Of a stretch of DNA of 35,432 bases, positions 24,196-32,012 are shown one piece after another. The first letter of the stretch is position 1; each line of letters starts with the position of its first letter. The position numbers and the translations under genes were made by a program. The notes beneath the pieces are model-generated. The model saw only the letters and a program-made list of their open reading frames with translations. It had not been told where the DNA came from and made no database searches. This DNA comes from Rubrivivax sp. (lineage in GTDB: Bacteria; Pseudomonadota; Gammaproteobacteria; Burkholderiales; Burkholderiaceae_C): NCBI GenBank assembly GCA_026785885.1, contig JAJAZC010000214.1:1-35432 (forward strand). The letters are read 5' to 3'.

Positions 24196-25377
24196 ATGGC
24201 CAGGAAGCCAAGCAACGAATACCAGAATCCCAGCAGCGACGGCAGCGAGAACGGCGGCAAAAACAGCCCGGGCAGCAATGACACATCGGCCTACGAGTCG
24301 CCCGACGACGCCGGCGTGCTGTCGGCCGAGGCGGCCGATGCCGGAATCGACGCCTTCATGGCTGGCATTGACAGCCAAATACTTGCGGTCAAGGCCGAAA
24401 TCGAAAAACTGCTGGCCACAGGCGCAGGCGAATCACGTGAGCTGCAAACACAAGAGGTGATGGACGCCAACATCGTGGGCGTCGGCATCGGGCTCGGCAA
24501 CGGCACCTCGCTGTCGGCCAGCCACATGCCGGGCAACCCGGTGCTGGAGGTCTACACCATCGAGCCGGAATCGGCCGGCGAGACGCGGGCACGGCTGGCA
24601 TCGATCGTCGGCGTAAGCGCGCTGGCCAGCAGCGACTTTCCGCTGCATGTCGTGCACACCGGCATCGTTGATGCACAACCGCACCGTATGCGTCTGCGGC
24701 CTGCCCCCGGCGGGATCAGCGTGGGCCACCGCGGCATTACCGCGGGCACCTTCGGCTGCTTGGTACGCGGGCGCAGCGCGCCGCGTAATGCACGGCTGAT
24801 GATCCTCAGCAACAACCATGTGTTGGCCAACACCAATGCCGGGCCCATCGGCGAATCGATCCTGCAACCGGGTCCGTTCGACGGCGGCACGCACCCTGCC
24901 TCGCAAGTCGCGGTGCTCGAACGTTTTCAAGCGATTAACTTTGCAGCCGGCGCATCCAACCTGGTTGACTGCGCTACCGGCTGGTGCTGGCCGGACCGCG
25001 TGCGGCGAGAGCTGATGTACCTGTCAGGCAGCACGGTGCAGTTGTTCACCGTGGGGCTCAACCCGGCGGCCCCGACGCTGGGCATGCAAGTTGGCAAGTC
25101 GGGCCGCACCACGCAGCTGACACGCGGCAACATCACGGCGGTGGGCGTGACCGTCAATGTCAACTTCGGTGGCGGCAGGGTTGCGCGCTTCGTCGATCAG
25201 TTCTCGGTGCGCGCCCCGGGCGGCGATTTCAGTCAGGGCGGCGACTCAGGCTCGCTTGTTTGGCGCTGGGATGCAACGCGCGCGCCGGTGGGGCTGCTTT
25301 TTGCAGGTGGTGGTGGTACCACCTTCTGCAACCGCATCACCAGCGTGTTGAACCTGCTGGACGTCAACATCGTCTGA
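24196..25377 (+). CDS. Trypsin-like (chymotrypsin-fold) serine protease
   Basis: The 393-residue protein starts behind GCAGGAG at good spacing. Residues 1-80 are polar and Gly/Ser/Asn-rich with a short helical part; there is no signal peptide. Residues about 88-130 form a module with NIVGVGIG and VLEVYTIE. The protease domain (about 180-385) has the catalytic triad: H208 in LSNNHVLA, D258 in NLVDCA, and S351 in QGGDSGSLVW. The module plus trypsin-like domain is seen in bacterial proteases of unknown substrate. It is followed by a terminator-like hairpin and a small gene with a similar module. Confidence 0.82.
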   Translation: MARKPSNEYQNPSSDGSENGGKNSPGSNDTSAYESPDDAGVLSAEAADAGIDAFMAGIDSQILAVKAEIEKLLATGAGESRELQTQEVMDANIVGVGIGLGNGTSLSASHMPGNPVLEVYTIEPESAGETRARLASIVGVSALASSDFPLHVVHTGIVDAQPHRMRLRPAPGGISVGHRGITAGTFGCLVRGRSAPRNARLMILSNNHVLANTNAGPIGESILQPGPFDGGTHPASQVAVLERFQAINFAAGASNLVDCATGWCWPDRVRRELMYLSGSTVQLFTVGLNPAAPTLGMQVGKSGRTTQLTRGNITAVGVTVNVNFGGGRVARFVDQFSVRAPGGDFSQGGDSGSLVWRWDATRAPVGLLFAGGGGTTFCNRITSVLNLLDVNIV

Positions 25378-25408
25378 GTTCAGCGTCGCCCGCGTAGGCT
25401 TGATAATT

Positions 25409-25452
25409 AAGGGCCCGCTCAAGCGCACGTGCTGGCGGGCCCTTTGTCTTTG
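25409..25452 (+). terminator. Intrinsic terminator-like hairpin after the protease gene
   Basis: A perfect 10-bp inverted repeat AAGGGCCCGC / GCGGGCCCTT (25409-25418 with 25435-25444) surrounds a 16-base loop and is followed by TGTCTTTG. It lies 31 bp after the protease stop and 30 bp before the small downstream gene. The T-run is short, so it may be partial or act as an attenuator. Confidence 0.65.
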
Positions 25453-25474
25453 TAATCCACGCCGGGAGAACGCA

Positions 25475-25768
25475 ATGGCGACCGATCTGCCCCTAGGCCC
25501 TCTGGACTTTCTTCAAGGCGCGCCCGCGCCGAGCAGCAGCGTTGCTCTTTCAGTTGAAGACCCAGCCGACCGGCTGCCGCAAGCGGCAATTGACCGCGTG
25601 ATGAAGCTTCGCGGCGTGGACGGCGTTTGGGTTGAGCGCGATGCGCGGGGCGGCCGCGTCGTGGTGCTGCACTACACGCCCAAGGGCTCGGCTCCGCATC
25701 TTCCGAACATGGTCAACGGCCTGCCGACGCGCATCGTTGGTGGCGAGCCTATCAACGCCGGGCTCTGA
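25475..25768 (+). CDS. Small protein with a module like that of the upstream protease
   Basis: The ATG at 25475 follows GGGAGA. The 97-residue protein reads ...RVMKLRGVDGVWVERDARGGRVVVLHYTPKG... and ends near LPTRIVGGEPINAGL. The order of a GV-x-GV strand, a second VVVLHY strand and an LPT...G loop resembles the segment before the protease domain of its neighbour and N-terminal modules of other bacterial proteases. I do not recognise a named family. A propeptide-like or inhibitor role is only inferred from context. The next 172 bp (to 25940) hold nothing recognisable. Confidence 0.6.
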   Translation: MATDLPLGPLDFLQGAPAPSSSVALSVEDPADRLPQAAIDRVMKLRGVDGVWVERDARGGRVVVLHYTPKGSAPHLPNMVNGLPTRIVGGEPINAGL

Positions 25769-25940
25769 CTCGTTCAAGGGTGTAGGCCGAAGAATGGCAG
25801 CCGCTGCGAACCGCAGCAAAAGAGGCGCTTGCCCGGATCGCTGCAGGGCTTTTGCGCGCTGCACCCGAAGGACCGCGTGCTGAAAGCGCCCCGGCATTTA
25901 ATCAAACAGAGGGGCTGGACGGGGTTGTAAGCCGCCGCTC

Positions 25941-26732
25941 CTAGCCGCGCCGAAACACCAGCCGCAAAGGCGATGAAGCTTCAGGCGCGACCACGTAGCC
26001 CTCAGTAGTGAAGGCCCGCAGCGCCCGCACCGAGCGGGCCCGCCGCTCGATCGCAAAGCGGGCCATCAGCCCACGCGCTTTTTTCGCGAAGAAGCTGACG
26101 ATCTTGTGGCTGCCGTCGGGCTGGCGCTCTTCGAACACGCAGTCGACGACTTGTGCGCGCAAGGCCGGGCGCACGGCTGGCCCCAGCACGACCTGCGCGT
26201 ACTCGATAGAAGCCAGGTTGACGATCACCGGCCGCTCTTCGTCGGCCTGCCGGGCGTTCAGGTGCTGCACCACCGTGTCGCCCCAAAAAGCGTACAGGTC
26301 CTTACCGCGAGCCGTCTTCAATGCCGTGCCCATCTCCAGCCGATACGGTTGCAGCCGGTCCAGCGGGCGCAGCGCGCCGTACAGGCCCGACAGGATCACG
26401 ATGTGTTGTTGCGCCCAAGTCAGGTCCGCGGTCTTCAGCGTTTTGGCGTCCAGGCCGGTGTAGACATCGCCGTCGAAAGCCAGCACCGCGGGCTTGCTGT
26501 TGCGCGCCGTGGGTTGGCGCTGCCATGCGGCATAACGCTCGACGTTTACAGCCGCCAGCGGCGCCGACAAGTCCATCAGCGCGGCCACCTGGGCCGCTGT
26601 ATGGCCGCGCATCACGGCCACCAGAGCGGCCGCTTGTTCGGCATACAGCGGTTCGGTGGCCTTGCGGCGGATGGCTGGCGGCACCGGTGTTTCGTAGTTC
26701 AGCGTCTTGGCGGGGGACAGCAGCAGCAGCAT
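25941..26732 (-). CDS. yaaA: Peroxide stress protein YaaA (DUF328)
   Basis: The 263-residue protein begins MLLLLSPAKTLNYETP and has the family blocks PAVLAFDGDVYTGLDA, HIVILSGLYGALRPLDRLQPYRLEMGT, DLYAFWGDTV, NLASIEYAQVV, and CVFEERQPDGSHKIVSFFAKKARGLMARF. YaaA limits intracellular free iron during hydrogen peroxide stress and has a DNA-binding fold. It is normal in length and intact. The rubrerythrin remnant nearby is another peroxide-stress type gene, but a functional connection is not shown. Confidence 0.95.
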   Translation of the reverse strand: MLLLLSPAKTLNYETPVPPAIRRKATEPLYAEQAAALVAVMRGHTAAQVAALMDLSAPLAAVNVERYAAWQRQPTARNSKPAVLAFDGDVYTGLDAKTLKTADLTWAQQHIVILSGLYGALRPLDRLQPYRLEMGTALKTARGKDLYAFWGDTVVQHLNARQADEERPVIVNLASIEYAQVVLGPAVRPALRAQVVDCVFEERQPDGSHKIVSFFAKKARGLMARFAIERRARSVRALRAFTTEGYVVAPEASSPLRLVFRRG

Positions 26733-26738
26733 GAATGT

Positions 26739-27539
26739 TCAGTGCGGGTTGGCATCGGTAGGCAGCGCCGGCACCGCGCCCAGCGCGGCCTGCCAGGTGC
26801 GCAGGGGGATGTGCGTTTGCAGCCGCTGCAACGCGCAATCGATCAGCGCCGGGTGCAGCGCGTGGCCGACACCGATGGCGATGTCCATCGTCGCGTCGCC
26901 CTGCAGCGCAGCCAGCCAGGCCAGCGCCTGGCGTGTGCCGTCGGCAGCAATGACGTCGTCGTCCGCGCCATGGAAAAAGTGAAACGTGGTGTGCCGCGGC
27001 GCGGCGATCGGCTCGGCCGTCAGGCATCCGCCGAAGGCGAGCACCCGGCCAGCCAGGCCGTCGTTGGCCACAGCCAAGGCCAGTGCCAGCACCGCGCCCT
27101 GGGAAAAGCCGGCCAGCGCGGTGGCCGCCGGGGCCACACCCAGGCGCTGCTGCTGCGCGTGCACCCAGGTGCGCAGCGGCGGCAGCGCAGCGGCCACCCG
27201 TGCCGCCCACAGCGCCGGCCTTTGTAAGGACGTGAGGTCATCCACCGCGTACCACTGGCGCTGCGTGCCAGCGCCAGCGCCAGCGCCCACACCCACACCC
27301 ACACCCACACCCACACCCACACCAGCATCAGCACCAGCACCAGCACCAGCACCAGCACCATCGGAGCTCGCAAACAGATCGGGCGCGTCCGGCGCCAGAA
27401 GCGCGGCCTGCGGGAAATGGTGGCGCAGCACCAGCGCCAGTGGCGCCATCGATCGGCCGTCGGCACCCGAGCCGTGCAGCAGCAAGATCAATTGTTCGGG
27501 CGGGCCCTGCGCAGGCAGCCATTCGAGCGGGACATGCAT
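26739..27539 (-). CDS. YpfH-like carboxylesterase with Gly-Ala/Gly-Val repeat insertion
   Basis: This alpha/beta hydrolase of the phospholipase/carboxylesterase family has oxyanion motif LLLHGSGADGRSM (near 20), nucleophile elbow GFSQGA, Asp in HGADDDVI and His in GVGHALHP. The 266-residue protein carries an unusual insertion of about 30 residues (roughly 60-92) of alternating Gly-Ala and Gly-Val, coded by hexanucleotide repeats. Because the unit is 6 bp, copy number can change without frameshift. It lies 6 bp upstream of yaaA on the same strand. Substrate unknown. Confidence 0.88.
   Translation of the reverse strand: MHVPLEWLPAQGPPEQLILLLHGSGADGRSMAPLALVLRHHFPQAALLAPDAPDLFASSDGAGAGAGAGADAGVGVGVGVGVGVGAGAGAGTQRQWYAVDDLTSLQRPALWAARVAAALPPLRTWVHAQQQRLGVAPAATALAGFSQGAVLALALAVANDGLAGRVLAFGGCLTAEPIAAPRHTTFHFFHGADDDVIAADGTRQALAWLAALQGDATMDIAIGVGHALHPALIDCALQRLQTHIPLRTWQAALGAVPALPTDANPH
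27266..27361. repeat. Hexanucleotide repeat tract inside the esterase gene
   Basis: On the plus strand GCGCCA-type units are followed by about seven CACACC-type units (about 27287-27332) and then about five AGCACC-type units (27333-27361). Read leftward they code (Gly-Ala)n, (Gly-Val)n and (Gly-Ala)n. This is a microsatellite typical of polymerase slippage. Confidence 0.9.
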
Positions 27540-27561
27540 GGCCGAGACCGCCGCAGCCGTG

Positions 27562-28154
27562 TCAGCGCAGGTCGCCGGCCAGGCTGGCCAGCGCTTCTGC
27601 TGCCACGCTCACGTGCACCGGGTAGTGCGTGTGGTCGCAGCTGCTCTTGACGGCAGCGCCAGCGCCCACGACCTGGCGCTGCGCGAGCGTGGACTCGAAG
27701 CGCACAACGCGCAGGGCGCTGGTCTCGTCGGCGGTCTCGTCAACGGTCTCGCGCGGCAGGTCTTCTTCGGCGATGGCGTAGACGCCGGCGTGGCCTTCGA
27801 CACCCACGAACAAGCGGTCCTCCACGCCGATCAAACGCGCCGGCTCGCGCTTGCTCTCGTGCGCGTCGGGGTACCCGTGCGTTTCGCCAGCCACAGCGGC
27901 CATGAGGTTCAGGCGGCTGTTGCCGATGGGCAGGCCGGTGGCCGGGTCGCCGGAGCCATGCTCGAAAAACTACAGGTGCCCGTTGGCATGGCCGGTTTCT
28001 CACCTACGGCGGTGCTCCTGAACAGCATCGCCACGTCGTTCTGGCCTTCCACGTCGGCCCTGTTGGCGAAGTAGAGATAACGGCGAATGGCCTGAGATTC
28101 GCCGGCAAAGGCGTCCTTCGAGTTTTGCTCGGTCTTCGAACCGTTCAAGCCCAT
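27562..28154 (-). pseudogene. Rubrerythrin::DUF3501 deletion fusion, disabled
   Basis: Leftward from the ATG at 28154 the frame gives a rubrerythrin N-terminus (MGLNGSKTEQNSKDAFAGES, RRYLYFANRADVEGQ, AMLFRSTAVGE). Just after this two extra bases shift the frame. The rubrerythrin continues one frame over as TGHANGHL, then an in-frame TAG, then FFEHGSGDPATGLPIG and MAAVAGETHGY. At that point similarity jumps to the C-terminal half of a DUF3501 protein: YPDAHESKREPARLIGVEDRLFVGVEG, VYAIAEEDLPRE, SALRVVRFE, to the stop at 27562. Rubrerythrin, an Fe-S protein and DUF3501 are commonly neighbours; here the C-terminus of the first, all of the second and the N-terminus of the third are gone. Confidence 0.75.
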
Positions 28155-28336
28155 GGTCTGCTTCGGTAGTCAAGGGGTGCGGGCGGCGCCACGGGGGGCG
28201 CGTTGGCATACCGCGCGCGACCATAACAAGGGGACTGGGCGTCAGGCAAAACAAAGCTCCAGTGCGGTCGCAATGCGCGGCTTGGCGCGGGGTCTTGCAA
28301 GCGTACGCGGATTGATCTGCACAGCATCGGGCCGGC

Positions 28337-29209
28337 TCACCGCAGACCCAACAGGCGCAGTGCCAGCTCGTGCAGACGGCCCTGTGGGTCGGCCAAGCGG
28401 TTGAGGACGGTGAAGTGGTTGGCACCGGGCAGCGTTTCGCACACCGGCACGGCGGTCGGGCCCCAAACATCGCGGATCAGACGGGTGTGGTGCAAAAACT
28501 CATCGCTTTCCTCCAGGCCCACCGCGGCGTACAGCTTGGCTGCTTTCGGGCGTGGAAAGAAGGCCGGGCTCAGGCGCGCAACCGCAGCCGGCGTCAGCTG
28601 CAGATCAGACTGCAGCATCGGCGTGTGGCGCAGCGGCTCGAGGTCGTACAGGCCGGATATCGACAGCGCACCGGCCAGCGGCTGCGCCGGCATGTCGGCC
28701 ACTGCGCCATCGGGCAGATCACGCCAGCGGCAGCACAGCAGCATCGTCGCCAGATGGCCGCCTGCCGAGTGACCGGCCAGCGCCAGCCGGTTGCGATCAG
28801 CGCCAAAGCTGCCGGCGTGCTGCCAGACCCAGGCCACCGCACGCGCCATCTGCAGCGTGATGTGCTCGATGCTGACCGCCGGACACAGCGCGTAGTTGGG
28901 TACCACCACCGTGGCACCCGCGGCGTTGAGTGCAGGTGCGACGAACGAGTGATCGGCCTTGTCCAGGCTGCGCCAATAACCGCCGTGGATAAACACCAGC
29001 ACCGGCGCGTTCGGCACGTCGGCGGGGAAGATGTCCAGCGTCTCGCCGTCGCCATCGCCATAGCGCACATCGAGCTGCGCAGCCGCCGCGCCCTGCCGCG
29101 CCACGGCCGAAGCCTCGGCCCAGCGGGCCAGCACCTGGGCATGGTCGGGCACCCGGGCACGGTTGTTGTACTGGGCGTCAAGCCAGCTCGGATCGAGGCG
29201 CAAACGCAT
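28337..29209 (-). CDS. Arylformamidase-like alpha/beta hydrolase
   Basis: The start at 29209 gives 290 residues (MRLRLDPSWLDAQYNNRARVPDH); an upstream start at 29329 would overlap the tRNA promoter and lacks similarity. The motif HGGYWRSLDK is that of kynurenine formamidase/AFMID-type hydrolases; the nucleophile elbow is GHSAGGHL, acid in LEESDEFLHH, and His in GANHFTVL. VVVPNYALCPAVSIEHI is also typical. The likely reaction is hydrolysis of N-formylkynurenine or a similar amide, but no other kynurenine pathway gene is in the window. Confidence 0.85.
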   Translation of the reverse strand: MRLRLDPSWLDAQYNNRARVPDHAQVLARWAEASAVARQGAAAAQLDVRYGDGDGETLDIFPADVPNAPVLVFIHGGYWRSLDKADHSFVAPALNAAGATVVVPNYALCPAVSIEHITLQMARAVAWVWQHAGSFGADRNRLALAGHSAGGHLATMLLCCRWRDLPDGAVADMPAQPLAGALSISGLYDLEPLRHTPMLQSDLQLTPAAVARLSPAFFPRPKAAKLYAAVGLEESDEFLHHTRLIRDVWGPTAVPVCETLPGANHFTVLNRLADPQGRLHELALRLLGLR

Positions 29210-29310
29210 GGGGCTGGCTTTCTCAGATTGCGGCGGCGCGCATGTTAAGGGCCGCACCGGTTGCTGCAGCAGCGGCCGCACGCCGCAGCGCAAAAAGGCG
29301 CAGGCGCCGG

Positions 29311-29319
29311 TGATAGACT
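29311..29319 (+). promoter_or_regulatory. Extended -10 promoter of tRNA-Ala
   Basis: TGA directly before TAGACT makes an extended -10 element, 12 bp before the first base of the tRNA. No good -35 is seen at 17 bp. Confidence 0.45.
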
Positions 29320-29331
29320 GCCGCCGCACGT

Positions 29332-29407
<76 letters not shown>

Positions 29408-29454
29408 TCCGACAAGTCCAGCCAGATCCCGTGCAGTTTCAGGAAGATCAACAG

Positions 29455-29490
29455 GCCCCTAAGCATCAACGCTTCGGGGCTTTTTTCTTT
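29455..29490 (+). terminator. Intrinsic terminator of the tRNA gene
   Basis: GCCCCTAAGC, loop ATCAAC, GCTTCGGGGC (one mismatch in ten pairs) followed by TTTTTTCTTT. It lies 48 bp after the tRNA and is a classic rho-independent terminator. Confidence 0.88.
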
Positions 29491-29539
29491 GTGCTGACGA
29501 TTCCCGGCTGCGAGAGCCGCAGCTAATGCAAGGGCCTTC

Positions 29540-29707
29540 CTAGTCCACCGAATTACTGAAATCGGGTCGGTGCAGTCCGCGCAAAACGGGCGCACTGCGG
29601 CTTTGCGAATGCGCGCGGTGCCCATGGGCATCGCTGTGCTTCGCGCCTTGCATCGCATCCCGTCTTGTGCGTCCTTCACCGCCCATTTCAATGATTCAGT
29701 GGACTAG
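29540..29707. mobile_element. Palindromic element, copy 2 (long interior)
   Basis: This element of about 168 bp is bounded by CTAGTCCAC... and its complement ...GTGGACTAG. Its left end (TAGTCCACCGAATTACTGAAA, then TCGGGTCGGTGC) and right end (TTCACCGCCCATTTCA, then TGATTCAGTGGACTA) match copy 1 at 1167-1242 read on the opposite strand. The interior of about 100 bp is absent from copy 1. No open frame of note. It supplies the stop codon of the leftward ORF at 29704-30108. Confidence 0.65.
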
Positions 29708-30108
29708 TCGCGACCCGGCACTTCATGGTGGGCTTCGGGTGCGCGCACCTGCATCGCTTCATACACCGCTTGGCCCGGCTGCATGTCAGGGACGATGCCG
29801 ATCCAATCTGCACGCACAAAGTCGCCGGTGCGCACTCGCAGCGCAGCCCGTCGCGCCGCCCGCAGCTGAAGGCGAAACAGCCGTGTGACCGGCAGCAACC
29901 AGGCCGACAAGGGCAACAGCATGGCAGCGGCGATGAACAAGGCGACCGCCATCAACACGATCGCTTTCCATCGCAAGGAAGCCGCCTCGGGGAGCCCGGT
30001 GACAGCGGCGCGTGAGATGACGGAATCACCGTGAACCATTGCTGCGACAAACAGCCGCAGCGATGCAATCAGCAAAACGAGGAAGGCCCAGACAAACGCG
30101 GTGCGCAC
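29704..30108 (-). CDS. Two-helix membrane protein fragment, probably the C-terminal half of the TIR-like gene
   Basis: The frame is convincing from about 30140 leftward; a GTG at 30108 is the best start if it is a separate gene (134 residues). Two membrane segments are clear: TAFVWAFLVLLIASLRLFVAAMV and WKAIVLMAVALFIAAAMLLPLSAWLL, followed by a basic, soluble tail (RLQLRAARRAALRVRTGDFVRADWIG...). It overlaps the end of the TIR-like frame by 40 bp, and the two together read like one protein of about 380 residues split by a frameshift. Its TAG stop is the terminal CTAG of the palindromic element, so the original C-terminus may have been altered. Confidence 0.55.
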   Translation of the reverse strand: MRTAFVWAFLVLLIASLRLFVAAMVHGDSVISRAAVTGLPEAASLRWKAIVLMAVALFIAAAMLLPLSAWLLPVTRLFRLQLRAARRAALRVRTGDFVRADWIGIVPDMQPGQAVYEAMQVRAPEAHHEVPGRD

Positions 30109-30845
30109 GGCCGGGTCCGTCCTTGCTGCCCGTGCAGGATGCAAGCGGACTCGAAGTCTTGCGTGATGTGGTGCAGGAATCGCGCAACGGGTGCGTAGTT
30201 CTGCATTGCCACGCGTTCCTGGACGAAGGCCGGATGTTGCTTGTCGGCAGTGTTGGGAAGCGAGCCGCCGACTGAAATCAAAAACACGACGGGCTTTTGG
30301 GTGACGGTGGCTGCGGCGACCTCGGCCTCCACGAACGATGCGTCCTGGCCTGGCAAGCACACCAAAGCGTCGGCGCGCCGCAAACGTTCAGTTACCGCCA
30401 TGACGATGTCTTGATGTCCAGCGCCCGGCTCGTAGTGCACGCGCAAAACGCGAAAGCTGTTTTCGTCGAGCACGCTCCCGAGCTGGCTGGCCTGGCATTC
30501 GCGCAGGTTCTGGAAAGAGAGGAAGACCCGGGGCCGACGTGCAGCCATGGCCCGCCACGCGAGCGGCAAGTGACCCCCGGCAACCAACAGCGCCGCAAGC
30601 GCGACCACCAGCAACAGCACAACCCAGTAAGTGCTGAGCGCCTGCCAGAGCAACGACAGTTGGTCGGCCATCAATCGCTGCCCCAAAGGCGACTGCGTGG
30701 CAAGGCGGGCTAGCAGACCGAAGAAGTTGTCGGCCGCGCCTTCCAACAGCAGTAGCGATCTGGTCAGGGCAGATTCAAGCACCGCCCCAGCCAGCGCCAG
30801 CTTGACCAGCAGCCGTTCAACCAGAGCCGCCAGCATCGCACCCAT
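30069..30845 (-). CDS. Membrane-anchored TIR-like domain protein
   Basis: The ATG at 30845 is preferred over a GTG at 30854. Residues 1-65 are helical and Leu/Ala-rich; a membrane helix lies near 68-90 (STYWVVLLLVVALAALLVAGG). A TIR-like domain follows (about 107-225): RPRVFLSFQNLRE, DIVMAVTERLRRADALVCLPG, and ASFVEAEVAAATVTQKPVVFLIS, with a Glu in FVEAEV at the place of the TIR NADase glutamate. The last 20 residues after about 238 look out of frame. TIR domains can signal or cleave NAD+; no partner defence gene is adjacent. The fold call is by pattern only. Confidence 0.55.
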   Translation of the reverse strand: MGAMLAALVERLLVKLALAGAVLESALTRSLLLLEGAADNFFGLLARLATQSPLGQRLMADQLSLLWQALSTYWVVLLLVVALAALLVAGGHLPLAWRAMAARRPRVFLSFQNLRECQASQLGSVLDENSFRVLRVHYEPGAGHQDIVMAVTERLRRADALVCLPGQDASFVEAEVAAATVTQKPVVFLISVGGSLPNTADKQHPAFVQERVAMQNYAPVARFLHHITQDFESACILHGQQGRTRPCAPRLSGPSSFC

Positions 30846-30889
30846 TGCCGCCACCGCCGGGCGCGTGCGCCTGAGGCCGTCGCAAGCCT

Positions 30890-31663
30890 TTAACGCCCGC
30901 GGTGCTGTATGGCTGCGGATTGCATGGCAGGCCCGTGCCGGCGCTGCCGCCGGGTGAAGCCGCCAATCATGGTGGCGCCTGCAAGCATCAAGACCCAGGC
31001 AGCCGGCTCGGGCACAGCCGGCACACCCGTCAAGGTGTAGATCGACGCAAAGGCAGGGGCGATCGTGAATACGGGGTCGATGAAGGCCTCTGCGAACGAG
31101 GCCAAGCCGGCACCGCGCGAGCCGGACGATGCTGTCGCTACGAGGTAGACGCGGTAGTCGACATTGGGCCCGAGCATCAGTCCCTGGTCCAGCGTGAAAT
31201 GAAAACGGCCGGTGGCCGTGATGGGCGTGGAACGCGGTGAACCAACCCCGAGAGCGGCCACCACCCTTGTGCCCTGAGTCATGGTGATGCCAGCACTTGC
31301 GTTGTAGTACTTTGTGCCGTCGGCGTAGCCGCTGGCCAGCACATGGACCGGCACTTTGCTGCTGCTCGGCCCCACCAGCCGCATCGTGTAGTCAACCGTT
31401 GCGCTGGCGTAAGCCAGCTCAGAGAAGCTGGTGGCGCGGACAAAGCCGCTGCCGCCAGTGTCGCCCGACGTGATCGCGATTGCAGTCTCCTGCCCGCTGG
31501 CAGCTCGGTAGGTCATGGGCGCATCGGTCGTGCCACCGAATGGGCCGTCGAAGCTTGTCTGGACGAAACCGGTGCACAGCGCCGCGCCGGCATCGGTGGA
31601 TGCCAGCATGGCCACAAGGAGGCCGGTCGTCACCAGCCTCGAAAAGCACCGTGGGTGGGTCAT
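30890..31663 (-). CDS. PEP-CTERM sorting-domain protein
   Basis: The ATG at 31663 follows AGGAG. The 257-residue protein has a signal peptide (LVTTGLLVAMLASTDAGAA), a Ser/Thr/Gly-rich beta-type body, and the C-terminal sorting signal VPEPAAWVLMLAGATMIGGFTRRQRR: VPEP motif, membrane helix, basic tail. Exosortase recognises this signal, so the genome should encode exosortase and usually an exopolysaccharide locus; none is here. The body is not assigned to a function. It is 35-45 bp upstream of the TIR-like gene on the same strand, so co-transcription is possible. Confidence 0.88.
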   Translation of the reverse strand: MTHPRCFSRLVTTGLLVAMLASTDAGAALCTGFVQTSFDGPFGGTTDAPMTYRAASGQETAIAITSGDTGGSGFVRATSFSELAYASATVDYTMRLVGPSSSKVPVHVLASGYADGTKYYNASAGITMTQGTRVVAALGVGSPRSTPITATGRFHFTLDQGLMLGPNVDYRVYLVATASSGSRGAGLASFAEAFIDPVFTIAPAFASIYTLTGVPAVPEPAAWVLMLAGATMIGGFTRRQRRHGPAMQSAAIQHRGR

Positions 31664-31721
31664 CGTCGTGCTCCTGATGGGACTGTTGCAGGTGACCGGC
31701 CGGCATTGAGGCAAGGCCCGC

Positions 31722-31750
31722 GGCCACCAAGCGATTGCTTGGGTGTGGCC
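31722..31750. other. Imperfect hairpin upstream of the PEP-CTERM gene
   Basis: GGCCAC-CAAGC, loop GATT, GCTTG, a 3-base bulge, GTGGCC form 11 pairs. It lies 59 bp upstream of the PEP-CTERM start. No T-run. Role unknown; the rest of the 349-bp interval 31664-32012 contains only the LexA box. Confidence 0.35.
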
Positions 31751-31969
31751 TCAACGACTTTCACCGGCCTTGTGCGCTGAATCGAGCGATTCAACCGAGT
31801 TCGCTCCACTTGCAATACGACTGCCACGCGCTGACCCGGACACTCACGCCAGCAAGTTTTAAGGACGGATGGGCGCGGCGCTCAGCAAGCGGCCGAGTTG
31901 GCCGTCCAGCGCCGAGCGGCAACCGGCCAATGGCAATTCAATCGGCCGCGTGCCGGCGCAGTTGGTGGA

Positions 31970-31989
31970 TACTGTCGTTTCGTACAGTA
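31970..31989. promoter_or_regulatory. LexA (SOS) box
   Basis: TACTGT-CGTTTCGT-ACAGTA is a palindrome with the CTGT-N8-ACAG core and matches the enterobacterial consensus TACTG-N10-CAGTA at all fixed positions; symmetry extends one more base on each side. It lies 24 bp before the ATG of the 28-codon ORF. A weak -35/-10 pair (TTGGTG, 17 bp, CAGTAT) overlaps the box, so bound LexA would block RNA polymerase. Confidence 0.85.
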
Positions 31990-32012
31990 TTTTCAGAACT
32001 GCGGAGTCCCTC

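Noticed and set aside
23966-24460. Continuation of the 238-codon frame after the transposase fragment
   Set aside because: It loses transposase similarity and overlaps the start of the protease gene in another frame.
27266-27361. CRISPR or regulatory repeat array
   Set aside because: It is a 6-bp microsatellite inside a coding frame and reads through as Gly-Ala/Gly-Val.
29408-29540. Integrative element attached to the tRNA-Ala 3' end
   Set aside because: No duplicate of the tRNA 3' end and no integrase gene were seen in the window; the downstream sequence is an ordinary terminator.
31869-32012. Longer start (76 codons) for the SOS-controlled small ORF
   Set aside because: The extension would translate through the LexA box and promoter, and only the ATG at 32013 has a ribosome site.
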